A stretch of 64,000 nt of DNA, taken from an uncultured Campylobacterales bacterium (GTDB lineage: Bacteria > Campylobacterota > Campylobacteria > Campylobacterales > Arcobacteraceae). The stretch is from assembly GCA_947503785.1 (NCBI GenBank), contig CANNFB010000001.1, forward strand, positions 124,001 through 188,000. The letters are read 5' to 3'. Below the pieces are notes generated by a model. That model had not been told where the DNA came from. It worked only from the letters and a program-made list of their open reading frames with translations, and searched no databases. The translations under genes were made by a program, and so were the position numbers. Shown piece after piece: positions 18,719-26,589 of this stretch (within the stretch, counting starts at the first letter, position 1; every line of letters starts with the position of its first letter).

Positions 18719-19699
18719 ATGGGAAATATTTATAAATCAATTTTATTTTTATTGTTTTTAGTTTTACTAAGTGCTTGTAGTTCTAAAAAATTAACTGTTA
18801 AATCACTTCATCCTTCAAAAATTCCAAATGAAAAGATTTATTCACTCTATGTAGAAGATTTTGTAAATGACGATATTTACCAAAGTTTAAAAATTCAGAG
18901 TAAATTAGCAAATAAGACAATTCAAGGTAAAAAAGTTTTTAGAGTTTTAAATGACTATCAAAATGTGGATGCAATAGTTCAAGGTTCACTTAATTCAACT
19001 TTGAATTATTCTATTTATTATGAAGAAGAGATTGATTATAGAAGATGTAGATATTACAGACACGAGGGTAAGAAAAGAACAAAAAAATGCATGAAATACT
19101 ATGTTAGAGTAATTCCTTGTGAAAATAGAGAATATGCAGTGCAAACAAATCTTAAACTTCTAAGAAGAAATACAAATGAAATACTTTTTGCAAAAACATA
19201 TAACAAATCACAAAATATTCAAGAATGTTTTAGATATCACTATTATCCTTACCATACAATTCCAAGAGATAAAAGAGAAGTAAATACACGCCTTGCAGCA
19301 CTTATAGCAGATGAATTTTTAGATGATGTTTCTCCACATTATGAATATTGGGATATTAGTATAATTGAAGAATTAAATGAAAATAGTTTAGTTTTTACAG
19401 ATGAGCAAAGTAATAGATTTGAAAAAATCGTAAAACTAATGGAAAAGAGAAATTTAGATTTATCCTTAGATGCATTAAATAAATTAGATCAAGAATTTGA
19501 AAATAAAAGTTATGAAGTTATTTATAATATGGCTTTAATTTATGAAGTAAAGGCTAATTTATTCAAAGCAAATGAATTATATAATAAAGCTAAATATCTA
19601 GTAAAAGATTTAGATCATTTATCACTTATAAATAATGGAATATTAAGAACAAAAACAAATCTAGAAGAGAAGATAAAAGCAAAATCACAATTGCCTTAA
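18719..19699 (+). CDS. Lipoprotein with a basic cysteine-rich middle region
   Basis: The 326-residue protein has a lipoprotein signal peptide ending in the lipobox LLSACSS. Residues about 25-180 contain a Tyr/Arg/Cys-rich part (RRCRYYRHEGKKRTKKCMKY, CFRYHYYPYH). The last third is helical and TPR-like (EVIYNMALIYEVKANLFKAN). The alpha/beta start of the mature domain recalls CsgG/LpoB-type outer-membrane lipoproteins, but I would not assign it. A start two codons earlier leaves no spacing to AAAAAGGA; the start used has 6 bases. Probably anchored in the outer membrane. Confidence 0.7.
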   Translation: MGNIYKSILFLLFLVLLSACSSKKLTVKSLHPSKIPNEKIYSLYVEDFVNDDIYQSLKIQSKLANKTIQGKKVFRVLNDYQNVDAIVQGSLNSTLNYSIYYEEEIDYRRCRYYRHEGKKRTKKCMKYYVRVIPCENREYAVQTNLKLLRRNTNEILFAKTYNKSQNIQECFRYHYYPYHTIPRDKREVNTRLAALIADEFLDDVSPHYEYWDISIIEELNENSLVFTDEQSNRFEKIVKLMEKRNLDLSLDALNKLDQEFENKSYEVIYNMALIYEVKANLFKANELYNKAKYLVKDLDHLSLINNGILRTKTNLEEKIKAKSQLP

Positions 19700-19790
19700 T
19701 TTTCTTAATCTAAAAAAAGTACACATAAATTACACACAAATATGATAATATATTTTTTTTAAAATAAAGTATAAAAATAAAAGGTTAAAA

Positions 19791-20432
19791 ATGCAAAATA
19801 AAAAAATTGTAATAATATCACTACTTGTACTATTGGTAGTGTTTGTAGGTGGAGGATATGCTTATAAAGCTAAGCAGTCTGAACAATTAGCATCAAATGC
19901 AAAAGCTAACTATTCAGCATTAGTTCGTGAACATTCAACAATTATTGGAAATAAAGATGCAAAAGTTGAACTTGTTGAGTTCTTTGACCCTGCGTGTGAA
20001 ACTTGTGCACAAATGCATCCTTATGTTAAAGAGATAATGAAGAAAAATGAAGGAAACATCAAATTAGTTTTAAGATATGCTCCCTTTCATGCAGGTTCAA
20101 ATAATGTAGTAGTAATGCTAGAAGCTACAAAAGAACAAAATAAGTTTATGGAAACTTTAGAATTATTATTTAATACACAAAGAATTTGGACAGTTAATCA
20201 TAGTGTTGATTTAAATAAATTATGGGGAGTTTTACTAACATCTAAACTTCTTGATATGGATAAATTAGTGGATGATATGAAAAATCCTAAATTAATAAAA
20301 ATAGTAGAACAAGATTTAGCAGATGCTAAAACTTTAAAAGCTACAAAAACACCTGCTTATTATGTAAATGGTAAACCTTTGCAAGTATTTGGATTACAAA
20401 ACTTAAAAGATTTAATCAACTCTGAATTATAA
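19791..20432 (+). CDS. DsbA-like membrane-anchored thioredoxin-fold protein
   Basis: This 213-residue protein has an N-terminal transmembrane anchor (5-22) and a periplasmic thioredoxin fold. The active site is CETC (69-72) after FFDPA, and the cis-proline loop is TPAYYVNGK near residue 185. It resembles DsbA/DsbG-type proteins of the Thioredoxin_4 group, which oxidise or isomerise disulfides of exported proteins. Whether it is an oxidase or an isomerase cannot be read from the sequence. AAAAGG precedes the ATG. It stands alone between the lipoprotein gene and the glutamate mutase operon. Confidence 0.8.
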   Translation: MQNKKIVIISLLVLLVVFVGGGYAYKAKQSEQLASNAKANYSALVREHSTIIGNKDAKVELVEFFDPACETCAQMHPYVKEIMKKNEGNIKLVLRYAPFHAGSNNVVVMLEATKEQNKFMETLELLFNTQRIWTVNHSVDLNKLWGVLLTSKLLDMDKLVDDMKNPKLIKIVEQDLADAKTLKATKTPAYYVNGKPLQVFGLQNLKDLINSEL

Positions 20433-20466
20433 ACTTCTTTATAACTTATATACAAAAAATAAGAAA

Positions 20467-20492
20467 CTATTGAATAACTTTTTATTCAATAG
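20467..20492 (+). terminator. Hairpin after the DsbA-like gene
   Basis: CTATTGAATAA pairs with TTATTCAATAG around a 4-base loop. The run after the stem is T-rich but broken (CTTTCTTATAAATTTT), so it is a probable, not a strong, terminator. It separates the DsbA-like gene from the glutamate mutase operon. Confidence 0.5.
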
Positions 20493-20539
20493 CTTTCTTA
20501 TAAATTTTCCTAATTAAACACTAACCATTTTTTAGATAA

Positions 20540-20545
20540 TATAAT
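20540..20545 (+). promoter_or_regulatory. Putative -10 box for the glutamate mutase operon
   Basis: TATAAT lies 46 bases before the first ATG of the operon, within GATAATATAATTACC. The leader after it is only about 40 bases, too short for a cobalamin riboswitch, and none of the B12-box signature is seen. Confidence 0.45.
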
Positions 20546-20591
20546 TACCTTTAATAAAACAATAAACTAAAAATAATTAGGTAGTAAATAT

Positions 20592-21002
20592 ATGAAAGTA
20601 GTTACAGGAGTTGTAGGTAACGATATACACGTAGTTGCAAATAGACTAATAGATATATCATTACAAGCACGAGGATTTGAAGTATTTAATTTAGGTGTTA
20701 ATACTTATTTAGAAGAATTCTTTGATGCAGTTATAGAAACAAACGCAGATGTTTTACTTATCTCTTCACTAAATGGTGAAGCTGAGGGTTGGTGTAGAGA
20801 AGTGAAAATTTTAAAATCAAAATATGGAAATCATTTAGATAATGTTGTATTTATGATTGGTGGAAACTTGGTTGTAGGAACTGGTTCAGATGAAGATATT
20901 GTTCCTAAGTTTAAGGACTATGGTTTTGATTTAGTATTTCACCAAGTTGATTTAAATACAGGTCTTGATGCCTTAGAAGAGTACTTGAAGGAGAAGAAAT
21001 AA
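20592..21002 (+). CDS. glmS: Glutamate mutase (methylaspartate mutase), cobalamin-binding S subunit
   Basis: This is the small B12-binding subunit (136 residues) of glutamate mutase, which with GlmE rearranges L-glutamate to (2S,3S)-3-methylaspartate by a radical mechanism. (It is not glucosamine synthase, which shares the symbol.) The Rossmann-like domain has GNDIHVVANRL (9-19), with Asp11 and the axial His13 of the DxHxxG motif, then SSLNGE and GGNLVVG, which line the nucleotide tail. The motif glycine is Ala16 here. Its TAA overlaps the ATG of glmE, consistent with equal production of both subunits. Confidence 0.9.
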   Translation: MKVVTGVVGNDIHVVANRLIDISLQARGFEVFNLGVNTYLEEFFDAVIETNADVLLISSLNGEAEGWCREVKILKSKYGNHLDNVVFMIGGNLVVGTGSDEDIVPKFKDYGFDLVFHQVDLNTGLDALEEYLKEKK

Positions 21003-22369
21003 TGAGTTTACTTCAAGAAGAAAGAGAAATCATTGTTCAAAATAAATATGCAGATAACTTTGATTTTGCAGAGATTGAAGAGTTTGTAAAAAACGCTTCA
21101 AAAGATTTGTTTATTTCACATAGATTTAAAAATGCAAATAAAATGCTAGTTCAACCTCGTGGTGGTTTTCCAACTTACCAAAAACAGTATGATTTATATG
21201 AATTTTTTGTAAATGCTGATGTTGATATACTACCTTTAACTATTGATTCAAATACAAGATTAAATGATTATGCAACATCTGCAAAAATGCTTAAACTTAG
21301 TGAAGAAAATGAAGTTGATATGTTAAATGGATATCCTTTAGTAAATCATGGTTATAAAACAACTAGAAAAATGATTACTCACTTTAATAAGCCAGTATCA
21401 CTTCGTCATGGAACACCAGATGCAAGACTTCTAATAGAAACAGCAATAGCTTCTGGAATATTTGAAATAGAAGGTGGTCCAATTACTTACCTTTTACCCT
21501 ACTCTAAAAACTTCCCATTAGATAAAGCCTTTTTATACTGGAAATATGTTGAGAGAGTTTGTGCAAATTATTCAAAACTAAATGAACCAATAAATAGAGA
21601 ATCTTTTGGTCCTTTAACTGCAACACTTGTACCTCCTTGTGTAACTATTGTAATTCAATTATTAGAAATGCTTTTATCACTTGAAGAAGGTGTTAAATCC
21701 TTCTCTGTGTCTTTTTCACAAACTGGTTCTATGAATCAAGATATTGTAACTGGTGCAGTTATTAGAAAAATGGCTAAGCACTACGCAGAGGAAATTGGAT
21801 GTGGTGATGCATCAGTTCATCTTGTATATCATCAATGGATGGGAGCATTTCCAACTGATAAAAACTTTGCAGAGTGTTTAATCAATACTTCAACTGTAAT
21901 TGCTGCTATGGTTGGTGCTGATAAAATTATTACAAAAACAAGAGAAGAAGCATCTGGGATTCCTACAAAAGAAGCAAATGCTAAAACAGTTGCAAATACT
22001 CAATATACACTTAGAATGTTAAATGGGTTACCAAATATTGTGGATAAAGAAGAAGAAGAAATTCTTACAGAAGAAGTTATGAGTATTATGGAAGCTGTGT
22101 TTAACGACCCTGCTGATACATTATGGAGAAAAGTATTTAACTCTATTAAAAATGGAACTATTGATGTTCCTTTCTCTCCACATATTATAAATCATAATGA
22201 AGTAGTAACTGTACGAGATAAAAATAAAAACATTAGAATTATTAAAAAAGGTAAATTACCAATTTCTGACAGATGTTTTGAATATGAAAAAAAACAATGT
22301 GATTTAAATAAAGATGCCTCATCAATAGTAAATGACATCATCCATGATATAGGAATTATGCAATGGTAG
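21002..22369 (+). CDS. glmE: Glutamate mutase (methylaspartate mutase), catalytic E subunit
   Basis: The 455-residue protein is the TIM-barrel subunit that holds glutamate and the adenosyl part of coenzyme B12. Family hallmarks are LVQPRGGFPTYQKQYDL, LPLTIDSNTRLNDYA, SLRHGTPDARLL and the late segment TKTREEASGIPTKEAN. The Arg in RHGTPDAR binds the substrate carboxylate in the Clostridium enzyme. Length is close to the usual 480. It overlaps both neighbours by a few bases, so the set is one translational unit. No methylaspartate ammonia-lyase gene is present in the window. Confidence 0.93.
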   Translation: MSLLQEEREIIVQNKYADNFDFAEIEEFVKNASKDLFISHRFKNANKMLVQPRGGFPTYQKQYDLYEFFVNADVDILPLTIDSNTRLNDYATSAKMLKLSEENEVDMLNGYPLVNHGYKTTRKMITHFNKPVSLRHGTPDARLLIETAIASGIFEIEGGPITYLLPYSKNFPLDKAFLYWKYVERVCANYSKLNEPINRESFGPLTATLVPPCVTIVIQLLEMLLSLEEGVKSFSVSFSQTGSMNQDIVTGAVIRKMAKHYAEEIGCGDASVHLVYHQWMGAFPTDKNFAECLINTSTVIAAMVGADKIITKTREEASGIPTKEANAKTVANTQYTLRMLNGLPNIVDKEEEEILTEEVMSIMEAVFNDPADTLWRKVFNSIKNGTIDVPFSPHIINHNEVVTVRDKNKNIRIIKKGKLPISDRCFEYEKKQCDLNKDASSIVNDIIHDIGIMQW

Positions 22370-23547
22370 AAAATAAACTTTTAATCGATATAGGAAGTAC
22401 ATACTTTAAAGTTGCCACTTCTAATAATGTTGAACAACACTTTAGAGATTTTAACAAAGATATTTATAATGATTTAGTTAGTAAATGTTCAAGTACACTT
22501 GAGAACTTCAAAAAAGAAGAAATATTTATTTGTTCATCTGCAAATGGTGGATTATCTACTTTAGTAATTGGAGTAACTAACTCTTTTTCTTTAAAATATG
22601 CTACTAATATTGCATATAATTCTGGTATTAATATTATTGATACTGTTTTATATCAAGATATAGCAAAAGCTTCAGTTCCAAGTGATTTAATTGATGTTGT
22701 AATTATTGTTGGGGGAATTAATAGTGTTGATAATATCTTTAAAGAAGATTTATTCAAATACCTAGAAAATGTAAACTATTCAAATGTAGTTTTTGCAGGT
22801 TCATCTAAAGATGCTGCTTATTTAAGCTCACATATTGAGAGTCTAGTACTAATTGATAATGTAATTGATAATAAACTTCATGTAGTTGAAGAGCCTTTAA
22901 AAGAATATTTAACTAACCTTTATCAATCTGATATTATGGGGAAGGAAGATATTAAACATCTATATGACTTAACATCAAATCAGATTTACTCAACTCCATA
23001 TATTGTAAATAAAACTTTACCTTTAATTGATTCAAAATTTGCAGCTGTTAATCCATTTATCTTAATTGATATTGGAGGAGCTACAACAGATATCCATTAT
23101 TCTAAAGATTTATCTTATGATAATATAGTAACTTCAAATGAATATGATAGATTAGTATTTAAAAAACTAGGTGTTTTTAAATCTAAAGAATCATTAATTT
23201 TTGCAGCTAAAAACAATGAATTTGTATATGAATTATTAGCTCATTTAAAAGTTACTGAAAATATTTTCAATGAAGATAGTACTAAAAGTTTAAAAATCTT
23301 AATGCAACTTGCAATTTTTTTAGTTTTATATAAAGTATCAGAAGTTCATCCTTTATATATCAAACTAAAATTACACTTATTAAAATCTGTTGTATTAACA
23401 GGTGGAATTACTAAAGTATTAAGTTTTGAAGAGGTAGAAGATATTATTGCATTTTTCTATAAAAAAATATTAAATAGCGATATTTATCCTGCAATTGTTT
23501 TAGATTCAAATTATGATATTTGGACTCTTGGAATAACTCAAAAATAA
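22363..23547 (+). CDS. glmL: Glutamate mutase reactivation protein, MutL family
   Basis: This 394-residue ASKHA-fold ATPase has the phosphate-binding motifs LIDIGSTYFKVA (6-17) and LIDIGGATTDIHY in the middle, and a C-terminal VLTGGITKVLS. MutL/GlmL proteins sit between or next to glutamate mutase genes and are thought to free the enzyme of inactive cobalamin, like diol dehydratase reactivases. It overlaps glmE by 7 bases. It is shorter than typical clostridial MutL (about 460), with differences mainly in the middle. Function is by family and context, not direct proof. Confidence 0.87.
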   Translation: MVENKLLIDIGSTYFKVATSNNVEQHFRDFNKDIYNDLVSKCSSTLENFKKEEIFICSSANGGLSTLVIGVTNSFSLKYATNIAYNSGINIIDTVLYQDIAKASVPSDLIDVVIIVGGINSVDNIFKEDLFKYLENVNYSNVVFAGSSKDAAYLSSHIESLVLIDNVIDNKLHVVEEPLKEYLTNLYQSDIMGKEDIKHLYDLTSNQIYSTPYIVNKTLPLIDSKFAAVNPFILIDIGGATTDIHYSKDLSYDNIVTSNEYDRLVFKKLGVFKSKESLIFAAKNNEFVYELLAHLKVTENIFNEDSTKSLKILMQLAIFLVLYKVSEVHPLYIKLKLHLLKSVVLTGGITKVLSFEEVEDIIAFFYKKILNSDIYPAIVLDSNYDIWTLGITQK

Positions 23548-23557
23548 AGGAAATAAT

Positions 23558-25129
23558 ATGTCAATAAATTGTATAAGAACACTAATAGAAGCATCAAATA
23601 TTTCAAATCCAAATAAAGTTGCTTTAACTTTTGGACATGAAAAAATTACATATAGTGAATTATTTACTAAAGTAAACCAAATTGCTTATTATTTAAATGA
23701 GTTAAATATGCCAAGCAAAAGCAGAATTGGTATTTATTCAAATAAAGGAATAGACCAAGTTATTGCAATACTAGCTATTTTATCAACTGATTATATTTTA
23801 GTTCCATTAACAAGACTTCTAAAACCTGAGCAGATTGAATATATTATTAACGATTGTAATATTGAATGTATTATTACAGATAGAGTAAAACTTGAAGCTA
23901 TTGAAGAAATAAAATTTGCAGGTAATATTATCTCTTATGAAACTGCACATAAAGATTTAGCATCATTTGAAGAAATTTATAAATACTATAATAAACCATA
24001 TGAATGTAATATATCAGGTCATCAAAATGCAGCAATTACTTACTCATTTGGAATAAGTGGAAAACCAAAAGGTATTGTAATATCACACAGAAACTTTATA
24101 GATTCTGCACGTGTTGTATCACAGTATTTAGATTTAAAAGAAGAAGATGTAATTTCAGGTACTTTAATTTTTAATCTTGACTATGGATTAAATCAAATCT
24201 TTTGTTCTTTATATAAAAGAGCAACTTTAGCACTACATAGATTTGTTTTGCCTAATGATTTTTTTAATCATATTATTAATGATAAAGTTACAGTATTACC
24301 TATTATGCCTATTACATTAACAGATATGTTTGATGAAGAAGAGAATAGACTTCCAAGTAGCGAATTATTACAAAATGTTAGAATTATTACATCTTCAGGT
24401 GGAAATGTTACAAATAAAATGATCACTGATGTAGAAAAATACTTTGTAAGTGCAAAGTTTTATTCAATGCATGGATTAACAGAAGCCTTTAGATCTACAT
24501 ATTTAGAGCCATCTCAATTAAAAATAAGACCAGATTCAATTGGAAAAGCTATTCCTGATGTTGAGTTATATGTAATTGATGAAGAAGGTAATGAATGTGC
24601 TCCAAGAGTTGTAGGAGAGTTAATTCATAGAGGTGGATATATTTATCAAGGTTATTGGAAGGGTCCAAAAGAAACAAAAGAAAGATTTAAATCTGCTCAA
24701 ATTCTAAAAAACATTATCAATCTTGATGGCGAGTTAAATGATGAGATAGTAGTAGCAACTGGTGATTATGTTTATAAAGATGAAGAAGGTTATTTATACT
24801 TTGTTTCAAGACAAGATAATATGATTAAAACTAGAGGTTTTAGAGTAAGTCCTTATGAAATAGAATCTGTTGTTACTAAAAATATTTCTGAAATTGAACA
24901 GTGTGCAGTTTTTTCAATTGAAAATGAAGAGATTGAAGAAGAGATTGTTTTAGTATATAGTGCAAGTAGTGAATTAAGCTCAAAAGAGATTACATTTGAA
25001 TTAAAAAAACACTTAGCATCATATATGATACCTAGTAAAATAATCTACAAAAAATCACTACCCTTAATTCCATCAGATAAAAATAAGATTAATATAGATG
25101 AATTAAAAAAAGAATTAATTATTAAATAA
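23558..25129 (+). CDS. AMP-forming acyl/aminoacyl ligase of the glutamate mutase operon
   Basis: This is a 523-residue adenylate-forming enzyme. The adenylation core has HGLTEAFRSTYLEP, DSIGKAIPDVELYVID, GELIHRGGYIYQGYW and the hinge SRQDNMIKTRGFRVSPYEIE. A C-terminal Lys lies near PSDKNKINI. These segments resemble, from memory, the acyl-CoA ligases described as exosortase A-associated and other carrier-loading enzymes. The P-loop (160-172) is YSFGISGKPKG instead of the usual TSGTTGKPKG. It follows glmL by 10 bases with AAAGGA before its ATG. I infer that it activates 3-methylaspartate or a derivative; CoA or a carrier protein could be the acceptor, but no carrier gene is adjacent. Confidence 0.85.
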   Translation: MSINCIRTLIEASNISNPNKVALTFGHEKITYSELFTKVNQIAYYLNELNMPSKSRIGIYSNKGIDQVIAILAILSTDYILVPLTRLLKPEQIEYIINDCNIECIITDRVKLEAIEEIKFAGNIISYETAHKDLASFEEIYKYYNKPYECNISGHQNAAITYSFGISGKPKGIVISHRNFIDSARVVSQYLDLKEEDVISGTLIFNLDYGLNQIFCSLYKRATLALHRFVLPNDFFNHIINDKVTVLPIMPITLTDMFDEEENRLPSSELLQNVRIITSSGGNVTNKMITDVEKYFVSAKFYSMHGLTEAFRSTYLEPSQLKIRPDSIGKAIPDVELYVIDEEGNECAPRVVGELIHRGGYIYQGYWKGPKETKERFKSAQILKNIINLDGELNDEIVVATGDYVYKDEEGYLYFVSRQDNMIKTRGFRVSPYEIESVVTKNISEIEQCAVFSIENEEIEEEIVLVYSASSELSSKEITFELKKHLASYMIPSKIIYKKSLPLIPSDKNKINIDELKKELIIK

Positions 25130-25130
25130 T

Positions 25131-25160
25131 AAAAAGTATAGCAGTTTTGCAATACTTTTT
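25131..25160 (+). terminator. Terminator of the glutamate mutase operon
   Basis: AAAAAGTAT pairs with ATACTTTTT, and the stem continues inside as GCA with TGC after one mismatch, with a GTTT loop. It directly follows the ligase stop and ends in T5, closing the four-gene unit. Confidence 0.75.
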
Positions 25161-25249
25161 AGAAAGACAAATTTTATTGATTAATGTCAATTACTTCTAA
25201 TATAGAATATTATATAATTACATCAATTAAAAATAGAAGGATCAAAATT

Positions 25250-25525
25250 ATGAAAAAAATTATCGCATTATCACTTATTACAGCATGTGTTGCATTAGCA
25301 AACCCTTACGCAAAATGTGCAGGATGTCACGGAGCTGATGGTGGAAAAGCTGCTTTAGGTAAATCAAAAATTATTAAAGATATGACAAAAGCTGATTTCG
25401 TTGCTTCTTTAAAAGGTTACCAAGATGGATCTTACGGAGGTCCTATGAAAGGTCTTATGAAAGGTCAAGTTAAAGGTATGGACGAAGCAACTATGCAAGC
25501 TATTGCTGACAAAATTGCTAAGTAA
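25250..25525 (+). CDS. Periplasmic c-type cytochrome (c553-like)
   Basis: This 91-residue class I cytochrome c has a signal peptide (MKKIIALSLITACVALA), the heme-binding site CAGCH (23-27) and a Met-rich region with a candidate sixth ligand (GPMKGLMKGQVKGM). An open frame extends 22 codons upstream, but AGAAGG lies 9 bases before this ATG and the signal peptide begins here. It would carry electrons in the periplasm, for example to an oxidase or peroxidase. A hairpin follows. Confidence 0.88.
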   Translation: MKKIIALSLITACVALANPYAKCAGCHGADGGKAALGKSKIIKDMTKADFVASLKGYQDGSYGGPMKGLMKGQVKGMDEATMQAIADKIAK

Positions 25526-25541
25526 TTCTTAACAAAACTTT

Positions 25542-25568
25542 ATAATAGCTAGACTTTCTAGCTATTAT
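25542..25568. terminator. Terminator after the cytochrome c gene
   Basis: ATAATAGCTAGA pairs perfectly with TCTAGCTATTAT around a 3-base loop, followed by T6 on the plus strand. It lies between convergent genes and may serve both. Confidence 0.8.
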
Positions 25569-25583
25569 TTTTTATCATTTATT

Positions 25584-26423
25584 TTATGTAAACTCAATTC
25601 TATCTCTACCTTTATTTTTTGCCATATATAATCCTGCATCAGCTTTTTGTATCATTTCCTTTGCATCTTTACAATCACCAAAAAAAGAAACCCCCATACT
25701 AACTGTAATAGAAATATCTCTTAAAGGATGATAGATTTTTTTTGATTTTATATCCTCTCTTAAATCATTAAGTTTTTGAACAATATGCGTCTTTGTTATA
25801 AAACAAAGAATAATAAACTCTTCTCCTCCATATCTATAAACTTCACCATTTAATATTTTTGCATGTTTAATTAATTTTTCACTTAAATATATTAAGGCCT
25901 TGTCCCCTGTTTCATGTCCAAAGGTATCATTTATTCCTTTGAATCTGTCAGCATCAATAAAAATAGTACTTAAGAATCCAGAATTACTCTGTCTTGATAA
26001 AACTTTTAAATCATCTTCCATTTTTCTTCTATTATAAACTTTTGTTAAGTGATCTCTATTCATTGTATCTTGAAGAAGTTCTTTTTCTTTTAATAGTTGT
26101 TCAATTAAATTATCTTTATAATTTTCTTCTAAATTAGTATTTTTTTGCTCAATCACTTTTCCTAAAGTAAATTCAAAACAGTCTTTAGAACTTGAGTAAT
26201 CAATCTTCTTACACTCTATTACCAAAGAAGGATTTTCTTTTCCTAAACCATTAGTAATTGTTAATGTATCAAATTGTTTTATTGAATATTTAATATTATC
26301 ATCAATAATTTTTGGTTCCAAAAGTACTTTTTTCCAATATTTATTATTATCTTTAGAAAGAACTGAGATTTTCTTTAATAAAATATTTTCAAATAATTCT
26401 TTTGAAAGTGAAATTTTCTGCAT
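25584..26423 (-). CDS. Diguanylate cyclase
   Basis: The 279-residue protein has a C-terminal GGDEF domain (about 120-278) with an intact active site, YRYGGEEFIIL, and the start DHLTKVYNRRKMEDDL. It makes cyclic di-GMP from two GTP. The N-terminal 110 residues match no domain I recognise; no transmembrane helix is seen, so the protein is soluble. An RxxD inhibitory site is not present five residues before GGEEF, so simple product inhibition is not expected. GGAAT precedes the ATG. It is monocistronic. Confidence 0.87.
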   Translation of the reverse strand: MQKISLSKELFENILLKKISVLSKDNNKYWKKVLLEPKIIDDNIKYSIKQFDTLTITNGLGKENPSLVIECKKIDYSSSKDCFEFTLGKVIEQKNTNLEENYKDNLIEQLLKEKELLQDTMNRDHLTKVYNRRKMEDDLKVLSRQSNSGFLSTIFIDADRFKGINDTFGHETGDKALIYLSEKLIKHAKILNGEVYRYGGEEFIILCFITKTHIVQKLNDLREDIKSKKIYHPLRDISITVSMGVSFFGDCKDAKEMIQKADAGLYMAKNKGRDRIEFT

Positions 26424-26545
26424 ATTATATAATTCCTAAAATAATCTATTGAAACTATATCAAGTAATAACTTAGCTATATATTTTAAATTTACTTCTAA
26501 ATTTTAATAATAAGTTTTACTTATATTAGTTTCATAAGTATTTAA

Positions 26546-26551
26546 TATAAT
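26546..26551 (+). promoter_or_regulatory. Putative -10 box
   Basis: TATAAT lies about 38 bases before the ATG of the TDT/TsoY-like membrane protein gene, in an AT-rich divergent intergenic region shared with the diguanylate cyclase gene. Confidence 0.4.
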
Positions 26552-26589
26552 CTTTAGTATTATTCTAAAAATTAATTTAAGGAATCAAA

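Noticed and set aside
20546-20591. Cobalamin riboswitch before the glutamate mutase operon
   Set aside because: The leader after the TATAAT is about 40 bases, far too short for this aptamer, and no B12-box is seen.
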